A stretch of 64,000 bases of DNA. It comes from Colwellia sp. MB3u-45 (GTDB taxonomy: Bacteria; Pseudomonadota; Gammaproteobacteria; Enterobacterales; Alteromonadaceae). A program made the position numbers and the translations under genes. Positions 35,077 through 45,284 of this stretch are shown in pieces (within the stretch, counting starts at the first letter, position 1; each line of letters begins with the position of its first letter). The notes under the pieces are model-generated. The model had not been told where the DNA came from. It searched no databases and saw nothing but the letters and a program-made list of their open reading frames with translations. The stretch lies in assembly GCF_014077005.1 (NCBI RefSeq), contig NZ_JACGVC010000051.1, positions 1 to 64,000 on the forward strand, read 5' to 3'.

Positions 35077-36780
35077 TTAACTTTGTTCAAGTAACTTTGC
35101 CTCTAACAAATCCGCTGGCATAGGCCGACCCAGTAAGTAACCTTGTATTTTGTCAATTTTCAACTTATGGCATAAAGCCAACTGACTGTCTGTTTCAATC
35201 CCCTCGGCAACAACGGTAAAATTGAGTAATTTCAGCATATGGGTGACCGCTTCCAACAAACATTTTTTAGTGCTGGCATCCGATTCATTTTTCTGTAGTG
35301 ATTTATCCAGTTTAACAATGTCAATCGGGAAATTGTTCAAATGGGCGATGGAGGAAAATCCCATGCCAAAGTCGTCTAAGGCAATTTTAAAGCCTAGTGA
35401 TGAAAGCGAATGCAGCGTATCTCGCGTCACCTCGTCATCTTCTAGTAATGCTGTTTCAGTAATTTCTAAGACAATGGTTTCGGGAAAAATACCATGCTCT
35501 TCGGTTTTAATTTTAATTTTTTGCGTCAATTGAGCATCCTGCAATTGCAGCGCTGAAATGTTAATTGCCATGGTAAAGTTAGGATCAAAACGCTTTTGCC
35601 ATGAGGCTAATTCAGTTAAGGCGGCATTAATAACCCACTGTCCTAAGTCATGAATTAAACGTGTTTCCTCTGCAATAGGAATAAACTCATCGGGTGTATA
35701 AAATTTTGGTGTATCAGGCCATCTAATCAGCGCTTCGACACCTTGTATTTTTTCGTTATGGGCAGAAAAAACCGGTTGATAGAATAACCTGAACGAAGAT
35801 TCTCTGAGAATGTCACTGATTTCACTTTGGATTAGGAAGCGACGGTTCAACTCATCCTGATAGTGTGACTGATAAAAGCGTAATGAGTTTTTACCGTTTT
35901 GCTTTGCTCGGTACATCGCGATATCAGCACACTTGACCAATTTATGACGGCTATCAGCATCATTAGGATACAAAGCGGCGCCAATACTTACCGTGCAATT
36001 GATGCGTTGGCCATCAATGTAGAAAGGTTCTTGCACTGACTTTAAGATGCGATTACCAATCATGTTAACTTCTTCAACCGAATGTATATTCGCCAAGGTG
36101 ATAGCAAATTCGTCACCACCGAGTCGTGCAAAGCCATCGTTATCTCGGAGATATTTTTTGGCTCGAGCAACCCATTCAACCAATAATTGGTCTCCTGCAT
36201 CATGACCTAAGGTATCATTAACGTACTTAAAGTTGTCTAAATCCAGCGCTAACATGCCCACTGAGACCTTCAGTCGTTTGCTATTGGCAATCATGAACTT
36301 AAGTGTCTCATCAAAATAGTAACGGTTATGCAAGCCAGTTAACTGGTCATTTTCCGCCATGTTTTTTACGGCTAGGTAGCTTTGATGCATTCTTTGTTCC
36401 ATCTCAAAGCGCTTAGTTGAATGAATAATCGCTTGATGGAGTTTAATATATGAAACATCACTTTTAGGGATAAAGTCTTGCGCACCCGCCTCAATGCAAT
36501 TAAGCGCGATTGATGAGCCTTGCGCTGCACTGATAACAATGATGGCAGTATTGCCTAAGTTGGGGCGGGAACGTATTTCGATAATCATTTCAATGCCATT
36601 AACTTCAGGCATGTGATAATCCAGCAAAATAATGTCGAAGGATTCGGCATCCATCATCGCAAGACCGCTGGCAACAGAGTCGGCGTATTTCACTTCATAA
36701 TTATTTTGCAAAGACGAGGTTAGCGCTCTTTTAACGATCGCCATATCTATTTCGTCATCATCAACAATTAGTATTTTCAT
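35077..36780 (-). CDS. Response regulator with GGDEF and EAL domains (c-di-GMP turnover)
   Basis: A REC-GGDEF-EAL protein of about 567 residues. I choose ATG 36780 (MKILIVDDDEIDM), because the upstream in-frame extension lacks domain sequence. The receiver (1-125) has phosphoacceptor Asp in DIILLDYHMPEVNG. The cyclase domain has an intact RLGGDEF with an inhibitory I-site RDND five residues before GGDEF. The phosphodiesterase domain has GVEALIRW, NISALQLQD, DDFGMGFSS and GYLLGRPMP, so both activities look possible. It is first in the minus-strand signalling cluster and likely converts phosphorylation by the adjacent kinases into c-di-GMP changes affecting motility or biofilm. Confidence 0.93.
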   Translation of the reverse strand: MKILIVDDDEIDMAIVKRALTSSLQNNYEVKYADSVASGLAMMDAESFDIILLDYHMPEVNGIEMIIEIRSRPNLGNTAIIVISAAQGSSIALNCIEAGAQDFIPKSDVSYIKLHQAIIHSTKRFEMEQRMHQSYLAVKNMAENDQLTGLHNRYYFDETLKFMIANSKRLKVSVGMLALDLDNFKYVNDTLGHDAGDQLLVEWVARAKKYLRDNDGFARLGGDEFAITLANIHSVEEVNMIGNRILKSVQEPFYIDGQRINCTVSIGAALYPNDADSRHKLVKCADIAMYRAKQNGKNSLRFYQSHYQDELNRRFLIQSEISDILRESSFRLFYQPVFSAHNEKIQGVEALIRWPDTPKFYTPDEFIPIAEETRLIHDLGQWVINAALTELASWQKRFDPNFTMAINISALQLQDAQLTQKIKIKTEEHGIFPETIVLEITETALLEDDEVTRDTLHSLSSLGFKIALDDFGMGFSSIAHLNNFPIDIVKLDKSLQKNESDASTKKCLLEAVTHMLKLLNFTVVAEGIETDSQLALCHKLKIDKIQGYLLGRPMPADLLEAKLLEQS

Positions 36781-37000
36781 TTTTGATCTCATCCCTGTAT
36801 GTATATTTGCTTTAAAACCTATTAACAAGGCTATTTAAAACTTTTGCAAAATCAGATCATATTAAGCGTGTATTGAAAGCCTTTTTTTCAAAATTAAAGC
36901 TGGGTTTGGCTAAATACGCAAAATATATTCTGATCCATTACGGGTAGTACTTTAGATCGCTCAATGCCTATTTCACACAAATTTTTCGCTGTGATATGTT

Positions 37001-37033
37001 TAGACATTATCAATATAAGTTGATAATGTCTAA
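37001..37033. promoter_or_regulatory. 13-bp perfect inverted repeat in the divergent signalling promoter
   Basis: TAGACATTATCAA (37001-37013) and TTGATAATGTCTA (37021-37033) are separated by 7 bp, midway between the divergent REC-GGDEF-EAL and REC-kinase genes. It could be a regulator-binding site or a hairpin in a leader; no known consensus was recognised. Confidence 0.65.
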
Positions 37034-37149
37034 GTATATTTTATATATAAATCGCTTTATATGTGTATATTTTGTATCTGATTTGTAAACACTTTGTGTT
37101 TGAATTATGTACAAGGTATTTGGATTAATGACCACGGATAACACTTGAT

Positions 37150-38220
37150 ATGAAAGTGATAGTAATAGAAGATAACCCCGATCATTTTGAGATTATTGAA
37201 GATACATTTGCGTCTATTACTTCAATACAGGCTCAAGTTGTTCGAGCTGAAACTTTAGCAGCCGGAAAATCACTGTTGTTTTCTGAGCACTTTGATATCT
37301 GCTTGTGCGACTTACAGCTTCCTGACTCAACAATAGCACAAACAGTAGAGTGGTTAAGTTCACAAACCCATCCATTGCCTATGGTAACATTGACCTCACT
37401 ACACAGCATTGAAATAGCCCAAAACTTACTCCATAAGGGCGTGCAAGACTATCTATCTAAAGACGAACTGACCGCACAATTACTCTACAAAACCTGCCAG
37501 TATGCTATTGAACGTTTCAGACACCAACAGGAAGCCACTAGATATAATCAAGACATGCAAGTATTCTGTGACAGTTTATCGCACGATTTCAATGGCCACA
37601 TTAACCGTATTAAAGGTGTCTCCAGAGCATTAAAGTCAGATTTGATGGAAAGAACCAGTTGCACAGCAGATGAATTGCAATGGTTTGATTATCTTGAAAC
37701 AAGTACCTCAGAAGTACAAAACTTAGTCTCTGACTTGCAAAGTTACTTATCGGTTGGCTATGTAAACCAGAGCTTTGAAACGGTCTGTTTGAAGTTGGTC
37801 GTCAAAAAAGTAGTGGCTTCCCTAAAAAGCGCTCTGCAAATTGATTTCGAAGCTAATATGCCAAACGAACTTGCAACCATTTCAGGCAACCCTGCGTTGT
37901 TGCAACTGCTGTTCCAAAATCTTATTGCTAACAGCATAAAGTTCAATAATAACCGACCAATTATCGACATAACGATGCAAGATAATGGTAATTATATTGA
38001 TATTATTTTACAGGATAATGGCATTGGATTTAATCCAATACACGCCCAAAAAATATTCTCGCCGTTTAATCGACTGGCTAATGGTAAGAAGTTTTCAGGC
38101 TCTGGCTTAGGCTTAAGTATCGTTAAGCGAATCGTTGCACACCACGATGGCAGTATCGAAGCAGACTCAGTATTAGGCGTAGGTAGTAAATTCACCCTTA
38201 AATTCAAAAAAGAAGCATAA
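37150..38220 (+). CDS. Soluble hybrid: N-terminal receiver plus histidine kinase
   Basis: A 356-residue cytoplasmic protein. The receiver (1-120) has IEDNPDHFE and phosphoacceptor Asp in CLCDLQLPDS. The kinase part has an unusual H-box, DSLSHDFNGHINRIKGV, where most kinases have HDLR/K-P; then NLIANSIKFNN, LQDNGIGFNP and GSGLGLSIVKRIV for ATP binding. A receiver in front of a kinase suggests regulation by phosphate from another kinase, such as those encoded divergently. The Rcp1-like regulator gene follows after 73 bp, probably co-transcribed. Confidence 0.9.
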   Translation: MKVIVIEDNPDHFEIIEDTFASITSIQAQVVRAETLAAGKSLLFSEHFDICLCDLQLPDSTIAQTVEWLSSQTHPLPMVTLTSLHSIEIAQNLLHKGVQDYLSKDELTAQLLYKTCQYAIERFRHQQEATRYNQDMQVFCDSLSHDFNGHINRIKGVSRALKSDLMERTSCTADELQWFDYLETSTSEVQNLVSDLQSYLSVGYVNQSFETVCLKLVVKKVVASLKSALQIDFEANMPNELATISGNPALLQLLFQNLIANSIKFNNNRPIIDITMQDNGNYIDIILQDNGIGFNPIHAQKIFSPFNRLANGKKFSGSGLGLSIVKRIVAHHDGSIEADSVLGVGSKFTLKFKKEA

Positions 38221-38293
38221 AAAGATTAATATTTAACGTATCAACAATGGGCTAATTTATCTTTAAAAAACCCAAACCAACAAGGAGACAAGT

Positions 38294-38737
38294 GTGGATG
38301 ATTTTAAACCTATTTCGGCATTAATGGTGGAAGACAATATCGATCATGCAGAGCTGATGATGGATGCTTTCAACGATTTTAATATTAAAAATACCATAGC
38401 ACATGTCATAGACGGTGAGCAGGCTATTGCCTATCTAAAAAACGCAGCACCTTATGAGAACAGGAGTAAATTTACCCGTCCAGATATTGTTTTTTTAGAT
38501 ATTAGAATGCCCAGACAAGGCGGTATTGAAACGCTAAAAATAATGAAAGCCGATGATGACCTGTGCAGTATTCCGGTTGTGATGATAAGTACCTCAAAAA
38601 CGGAGCCAGAAATAAAAGAGTGTTATCGTTTAGGTGCTAGTGGCTATATTACTAAACCACTGAAATTCGATGACTTTTCGAAAAAAATGAAGGAATTAAA
38701 CTACTATTGGGTACTAACATCTGAGTTACCAAAATAA
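38294..38737 (+). CDS. Rcp1-like single-domain response regulator
   Basis: A 147-residue receiver-only protein. The GTG start at 38294 is chosen because AAGGAG lies six bases upstream. Conserved positions are VEDNIDHAE (acidic pair), phosphoacceptor Asp in DIVFLDIRMPRQGG, STSKTE (Thr/Ser) and TKPLKF (Lys). Sequence pattern resembles cyanobacterial Rcp1, the partner of phytochrome kinases. It has no output domain and may shuttle phosphate or act by protein contact. A terminator follows. Confidence 0.9.
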   Translation: MDDFKPISALMVEDNIDHAELMMDAFNDFNIKNTIAHVIDGEQAIAYLKNAAPYENRSKFTRPDIVFLDIRMPRQGGIETLKIMKADDDLCSIPVVMISTSKTEPEIKECYRLGASGYITKPLKFDDFSKKMKELNYYWVLTSELPK

Positions 38738-38819
38738 AATATGGGCTGTTGTGATCTTGATTTAACTCGCATCTTGTATCAAGCGAGAAAATAATATCAA
38801 GACTTCAGCCATAGTAGAT

Positions 38820-38855
38820 AATCTCTGCTGGCGAAAACCAGTAGGGATTGTTTTA
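38820..38855 (+). terminator. Probable terminator after the response regulator
   Basis: A 12-bp stem, AATCTCTGCTGG (38820-38831) with CCAGTAGGGATT (38838-38849), contains two G-T pairs and is followed by GTTTTAC. Confidence 0.7.
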
Positions 38856-38979
38856 CTTATCAAACTACCAAGCAATTCACCTGATGTTCATCGAATGATT
38901 TCACTATTTCTCATATGATTTTCTATTCTTAACTGAGCTTTTCCTGAGCTTTAACTAAGCAAGCAGAACTTAAACTTAA

Positions 38980-39002
38980 CCTAAACCTAAACCTAAACCT
39001 AA
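38980..39002. repeat. CCTAAA hexanucleotide repeat
   Basis: Three full copies and most of a fourth, about 80 bp upstream of the MetJ-like site of the NhaC-family transporter gene. The rest of the 38.86-39.08 kb stretch shows no gene. Confidence 0.85.
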
Positions 39003-39078
39003 GTTCAGCATAAGCTCAGTAGTATTAGCCCCACAAGTAGTCTCCTTGTGCTAAAGGCAGCTATTGAAAAATAAAAAC

Positions 39079-39102
39079 GAACATCTAGACGTCTAGATTG
39101 AC
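39079..39102 (+). promoter_or_regulatory. Putative MetJ operator (met boxes)
   Basis: A perfect met box AGACGTCT at 39087-39094 lies in the 16-bp palindrome ATCTAGACGTCTAGAT (39083-39098). The preceding 8-mer GAACATCT matches the consensus at five positions; the following one matches only at three. The site overlaps the -35 element of the promoter next to it, as expected for repression by MetJ with S-adenosylmethionine. Confidence 0.65.
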
Positions 39103-39125
39103 AAATGAAATTTACACCATATAAT
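39098..39125 (+). promoter_or_regulatory. Consensus-like sigma-70 promoter of the NhaC-family transporter
   Basis: TTGACA (39098-39103) and TATAAT (39120-39125) are separated by 16 bp, both hexamers perfect. The met box overlaps the upstream side of the -35 element. Confidence 0.85.
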
Positions 39126-39202
39126 GCTATTCAATATAGACATTCCACCAAATACAGTTATTGTTTAGTTTGAATAAAATAATAACTAAAAAGATCCTAT
39201 TC

Positions 39203-40552
39203 ATGAGCCATAATATTTCATCTGAACCTACGCCAGCGTCATTGCCCAAAAACAACCCAAAACAAAGTTTAAAAAGCCTGTTACCTTTTGGCGCTTTTCT
39301 GGCAATATTTCTGGGTACGGGTATCGTTTTAACACTACAAGGCGTTGACTTTGCCTTCTACCAACTACCCGCCAGCATTGCCATTATTCCAGCCATATTA
39401 TTAGCTATTTATATGGGTAGAGAGACAGTAAATGAGCAAATTAGCCACTTTATAGCTGGGGCTGGTCATCAAAATATCATTACTATGTGTATTATTTATC
39501 TTTTGGCTGGCGCTTTTGCGACTGTGGCTAAAGCAACGGGTAGTGTTGATGCTAGTGTGCAACTAGGGTTATCTTTTTTTCCTGATTACTTTTTACTGCC
39601 TGGGCTTTTCTTAGTCGCGGCATTTCTTGCCACCGCCATGGGAACGTCAATGGGCACCATTGCTGCCATAGCGCCAATTGCTTTAGGCTTTATTGAGTCT
39701 GCTGATATCGATGCTAGCCTTATTGCTGGCTGTATTATATCTGGGGCTATTTTTGGTGATAATTTATCGATAATTTCTGATACCACGATAGCCTCGACCC
39801 GCAGCCAAGGCGCGCACATGAAAGATAAGTTTCGGGTAAACTTTAAGTTTGCTGTGCCTGCCGCATTAATTTGTTTAGCTATTTTAGCCGCCAATGGCGT
39901 TGCCTTAAACCACGAGGTTAGCCAAGACCTTGATGTTATCGGTTTCTTGCCTTATATCGTTATTTTGGTATTAGCGCTGTCAGGTGTGAATGTCTTTATG
40001 GTGCTCATTATCGGTATTATCTTAGCCGCGGCCATTGGTATGCTCAACAACGGTTATCAATTGGCGAGTTGGGTAAGTGATATCAATAAAGGCTTTGCCA
40101 GTATGCAAGATATCTTTATTTTGTCGTTATTTATTGGTGGTCTAAGTGAATTAATTAAACGCCAAGGGGGCTTAAGTGCTCTAACAGCGAGTATTGAAGG
40201 CTTAACGCATAAAATTAGCCCAAACAATAAAAAGCGTGCTGCTGGTATTGGTATTGGCGCTTTAGCCTTTTGTTGTAATTTTTTCACTGCAAACAATACT
40301 GTCTCTATTATTGTAACCGGTGAAACGGCAAAAGATTTAGCTACTGACGGTGAACTCAGTCCAGCTCATTCAGCCAGTTTATTAGATATTTACGCTTGTA
40401 TAAACCAAGGTTTATTACCCTACGGTGCTCAAGCTTTATTGCTAGGCGCCACCTTAAAAATATCCCCTTTAGAAGTGGTCGCCAATGCCTACTACCCAAT
40501 GATTTTATTTGTTGTGGCTAGTTTCGCTTTTTGGCGTATTACGAAAAAATAA
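39203..40552 (+). CDS. metT: NhaC-family transporter, probable methionine transporter MetT
   Basis: An inner membrane protein of about 449 residues with roughly ten or more helices, NhaC antiporter family (GTSMGTIAAIAPIALGF, GAIFGDNLSIISDTTIASTR). I choose ATG 39203 (MSHNISSEP); an in-frame TTG at 39161 is possible but lies close to the promoter. NhaC-family members under methionine control have been predicted as methionine transporters (MetT) in gammaproteobacteria. The met box over a consensus promoter here supports that reading against a plain Na+/H+ antiporter. Family is firm, substrate is inferred. Confidence 0.82.
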   Translation: MSHNISSEPTPASLPKNNPKQSLKSLLPFGAFLAIFLGTGIVLTLQGVDFAFYQLPASIAIIPAILLAIYMGRETVNEQISHFIAGAGHQNIITMCIIYLLAGAFATVAKATGSVDASVQLGLSFFPDYFLLPGLFLVAAFLATAMGTSMGTIAAIAPIALGFIESADIDASLIAGCIISGAIFGDNLSIISDTTIASTRSQGAHMKDKFRVNFKFAVPAALICLAILAANGVALNHEVSQDLDVIGFLPYIVILVLALSGVNVFMVLIIGIILAAAIGMLNNGYQLASWVSDINKGFASMQDIFILSLFIGGLSELIKRQGGLSALTASIEGLTHKISPNNKKRAAGIGIGALAFCCNFFTANNTVSIIVTGETAKDLATDGELSPAHSASLLDIYACINQGLLPYGAQALLLGATLKISPLEVVANAYYPMILFVVASFAFWRITKK

Positions 40553-40628
40553 GCGACTTGCTCAAGCTAAAAAAACCGCTGCGCTAATAGGGTCAATTAA
40601 CATGAACAAACATTAGCGTAGCGGCCCT

Positions 40629-40662
40629 AGTTTAGTTTCAAGCTTAAGTTTGAAACTAAACT
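40629..40662. terminator. Hairpin between convergent metT and loiP-like genes
   Basis: AGTTTAGTTTCAA (40629-40641) pairs over 13 bp with TTGAAACTAAACT (40650-40662). It has no clear T-run on either strand, so termination efficiency is uncertain. Confidence 0.55.
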
Positions 40663-40674
40663 TAACTTACCCAA

Positions 40675-40693
40675 TTAAGTTAAGTTAAGTTAA
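40675..40693. repeat. TTAAG pentanucleotide repeat at a stop codon
   Basis: Three TTAAG copies plus TTAA overlap the stop codon of the minus-strand M48 protease gene. Confidence 0.85.
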
Positions 40694-41484
40694 ATTGCCG
40701 GTTGTAGACATTTAGGCGCTATTGCTTGTTTGAAAATTGGCATTGATATAGGCAAGTGTGCGGTTAACTGTTTAATACGCGTGGCGTTTGACGGATGGGT
40801 CGACATAAATTCAGGTGGCGCAGCTTTTGATAATTTCGCCATATTTTGCCACAGCTTGATACTCGCTTTTGGATCAAAACCTGATGTTGCCATTAAGTCT
40901 TGGCCAACAATATCCGCTTCACTTTCATGGCTGCGACCATAGGGCATTAACACCCCATACTGCACACCTAAACCTAAACCTGCCATCACGGTATTTCGAC
41001 TTTCAACATTTTGGCTTTCAAGTACCCCGCTGACAATTGATAGGCCTATTTGGCTAACCTGATTTGACGATAAGCGCTCGTTAGAATGATGTTCGATTAC
41101 ATGCCCAACTTCGTGACCAATAATAGCGCCTAATTGGTCTTGATTTTCTGTAACTTTTAATATCCCGGTATAAACACCTATTTTACCCCCTGGCAGTGCA
41201 AAAGCATTGACTTGTTCTGAATCAAATACCACTACTTCCCAAGCGCCGTTATGAGCAGATTTTGGCACATTATTGGTGATCGCATTAGCAACACATTGCA
41301 CATAACGATTAATTTCAGGCGACTGGCTAATTTTTTCTTTGTTTTTCATTTCTTCAAATGATGCGCTCCCCATTTTATTAAGGTCACTTTCTGACATCAT
41401 CATTAACTGTGAACGACCCGTTGAAGACGTTGTACAACCGGTTAAGGTCATTATTGCTAGGCATAGTGCCAAGGTTAGTTTCAT
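40690..41484 (-). CDS. LoiP/YggG-like M48 metalloprotease, lipoprotein
   Basis: A 264-residue zinc protease. The lipobox LTGC (about 14-17) follows a short signal, so it is anchored in a membrane facing the periplasm. The catalytic motif GHEVGHVIEHHSNERLS holds HExxH, and a downstream zinc-binding Glu lies in RSHESEADIVGQDLM. E. coli relatives (LoiP, YcaL, BepA) act in outer membrane protein quality control. It is a single-gene unit convergent with metT. The exact family member is not certain. Confidence 0.9.
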   Translation of the reverse strand: MKLTLALCLAIMTLTGCTTSSTGRSQLMMMSESDLNKMGSASFEEMKNKEKISQSPEINRYVQCVANAITNNVPKSAHNGAWEVVVFDSEQVNAFALPGGKIGVYTGILKVTENQDQLGAIIGHEVGHVIEHHSNERLSSNQVSQIGLSIVSGVLESQNVESRNTVMAGLGLGVQYGVLMPYGRSHESEADIVGQDLMATSGFDPKASIKLWQNMAKLSKAAPPEFMSTHPSNATRIKQLTAHLPISMPIFKQAIAPKCLQPAI

Positions 41485-41597
41485 CTCTTCTCCTAAAATA
41501 CAGTCTAAAAATATAGCCTAAAAAAATGGCTTGAAAAATGGCGTAAAAAATTTATTTTAACATAAATACTTTAATCGCTTATGCTAAGTAATGAAAC

Positions 41598-42335
41598 TTA
41601 TTGGTTGATTAGCGTATCTTGGCCTTTACTGACCCCATAAATATCGTCAGGATAAAAACCTAAGGTGACATGAAAGTCTTTATTTTTTAACAATAAATTT
41701 TGACGAATAAATTGTCCATCCGCAGAAGAGGCAACCACAAAGTAGCTCTTTTTCTCATCATTTTCAACGCGGCCTAAACCATGTAAAACAACACGAAATT
41801 GCTCTGGTAATTTTAATTGTGCTTTATTAATCGTTTGATACTCATACGGATTGACCAAGGTAATATGAAAAGTTTGCTGATCACGCGCGGCTTGATACTG
41901 GCGATAAATAGCATATTGCTCTTCGCCTAATGCCGTTTTTAGTTGCTCTAAGTAACCGCTAAGGTCAGCGAGAGAAACTTTACCCCCTAAATAAACTAAA
42001 CCACTATTGTCTCTAAGTTCACTAATCTCTAAGCTTAATGTTTTATCTTCATTAAAGGTGTCGGCTGACAATTGATTTTCCGACTGCGCTAGCACTCTAG
42101 CTAAGGGCGTCGCTTTTTGTGCTTTGGCTGCTAGTTTAGGGTTTTCTTCTGCATGATTACTGACATCATTATTTATATAAGTAATGCCAGCAGTACTGGC
42201 AACTTGCTCAAAGCTTTGCACTGGTGAGTTTTTTTCTTGTGTAAGCACTAGATGCTTTGTTAAGGGTGTTGCGGTAGCAGAATTAGCTAGGGTGCTGATC
42301 ATGATGATCACAGCCCAATGTATTTTTTTATTCAT
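41598..42335 (-). CDS. Secreted 2H-phosphoesterase-like protein of unknown function
   Basis: A 245-residue protein with a signal peptide (MNKKIHWAVIIMISTLANS to ATA). The mature part has two HxT motifs, FHITLVNPYEY (about 152-162) and FHVTLGFYPDDIYG (about 220-233), spaced as in the 2H phosphoesterase superfamily (LigT, cyclic phosphodiesterases), where both His-x-Thr/Ser motifs line the active site. The N-terminal third (about 25-95) has no recognisable domain. Periplasmic location is unusual for this fold. Substrate unknown; a cyclic nucleotide or RNA end is possible. Confidence 0.6.
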   Translation of the reverse strand: MNKKIHWAVIIMISTLANSATATPLTKHLVLTQEKNSPVQSFEQVASTAGITYINNDVSNHAEENPKLAAKAQKATPLARVLAQSENQLSADTFNEDKTLSLEISELRDNSGLVYLGGKVSLADLSGYLEQLKTALGEEQYAIYRQYQAARDQQTFHITLVNPYEYQTINKAQLKLPEQFRVVLHGLGRVENDEKKSYFVVASSADGQFIRQNLLLKNKDFHVTLGFYPDDIYGVSKGQDTLINQ

Positions 42336-42703
42336 GCGATTAATTTCCTTTATGGCGCGCTCACCTTAATGTTATGTCATTTTTTGACCTAAGTTAGCAC
42401 TATGTTCACTAGACGTTTCAGTACACTTTTTTCAGCACAGTATTTTCGCGCTTAAATAGCACGTAAACAGGCAGCTAATATGCGGTATAAAGTTTACATA
42501 TACTAACGCAGACAAGTTAAATTTTTTATCTTACTGGCATAGTACCACTGACATTTCATCACGTTAATCGATATACTGAACCTGCGTCAGTATTTTGCCT
42601 AATAGCAAGGCAACAGCGACAATAAAAATTAATCACTTTGGGTTTTCTCAAGTCTTTATCTACATTAACTTAATAATAACGAGCAGGAGTTACTTTTCAC
42701 TTA
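42336..42703. other. Intergenic region between divergent genes
   Basis: About 370 bp between the 2H-like gene (minus) and a small membrane protein (plus). No gene, hairpin or recognisable operator was seen. Confidence 0.4.
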
Positions 42704-43072
42704 ATGCCATTTTCAATTACCCCAGAACTCTTTAATTATATTGCGATAACCTTTGCCCGTTTTAAATGGCAACTTTTAGCCTGGAGCCTATTCTTTTTTG
42801 TGCTTTATATTGCTTTGCAGTCACAAATTCAACTCAAAACCCCTAGTGTATTGGTTTGGTTAGCGATACTTATTTTATTTGTTGCGATTGAAAGCTTAGT
42901 GGTTTCAGCATTTATGTTTTTCTTTCAGGTGCTGCCCTCAACACGAGAAGAAAATGCTGCTTGGTTTAAGTTCTATCGAACCATTGAATGGTGTGAAACA
43001 ATACTATTTGCCATATTACTGCCCTTGCCCATAGTATTGTTTATTTATACCTTTTTGCGCTTAGCTATTTAG
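42704..43072 (+). CDS. Small membrane protein of unknown function
   Basis: A 122-residue protein with three predicted helices at about 20-40 (LLAWSLFFFVLYIAL), 49-73 (VLVWLAILILFVAIESLV) and 97-118 (TILFAILLPLPIVLFIYTFL), and a charged loop TREENAAWFKFYRTIEWCE between the second and third. No family was recognised. It is convergent with ligA; a GGAG lies rather far upstream of the ATG, so the start is uncertain. A 16-bp tandem repeat overlaps its stop. Confidence 0.65.
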   Translation: MPFSITPELFNYIAITFARFKWQLLAWSLFFFVLYIALQSQIQLKTPSVLVWLAILILFVAIESLVVSAFMFFFQVLPSTREENAAWFKFYRTIEWCETILFAILLPLPIVLFIYTFLRLAI

Positions 43073-43095
43073 TTGCTTGGCTATTTAGTTGCTTA
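43064..43095. repeat. 16-bp tandem duplication over a stop codon
   Basis: GCTATTTAGTTGCTTG and GCTATTTAGTTGCTTA are adjacent (43064-43079, 43080-43095); the first contains the TAG stop of the small membrane protein gene. Confidence 0.85.
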
Positions 43096-43108
43096 GCTAG
43101 TTAATGGC

Positions 43109-45193
<2,085 letters not shown>

Positions 45194-45216
45194 TTACTTT
45201 GAGAGTGAGTTTTTAC

Positions 45217-45259
45217 GGTCAATAATGTGCGGCAAGTTTACTAGTGCACATTATTGACC
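45217..45259. repeat. 14-bp perfect inverted repeat between zipA and ligA
   Basis: GGTCAATAATGTGC (45217-45230) and GCACATTATTGACC (45246-45259) enclose 15 bp. No T-run follows on the minus strand, so it looks like an mRNA-processing or stabilising hairpin, or an operator, rather than a terminator. Confidence 0.75.
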
Positions 45260-45284
45260 ATGAAATTTATCGAGCAGAAATTTT

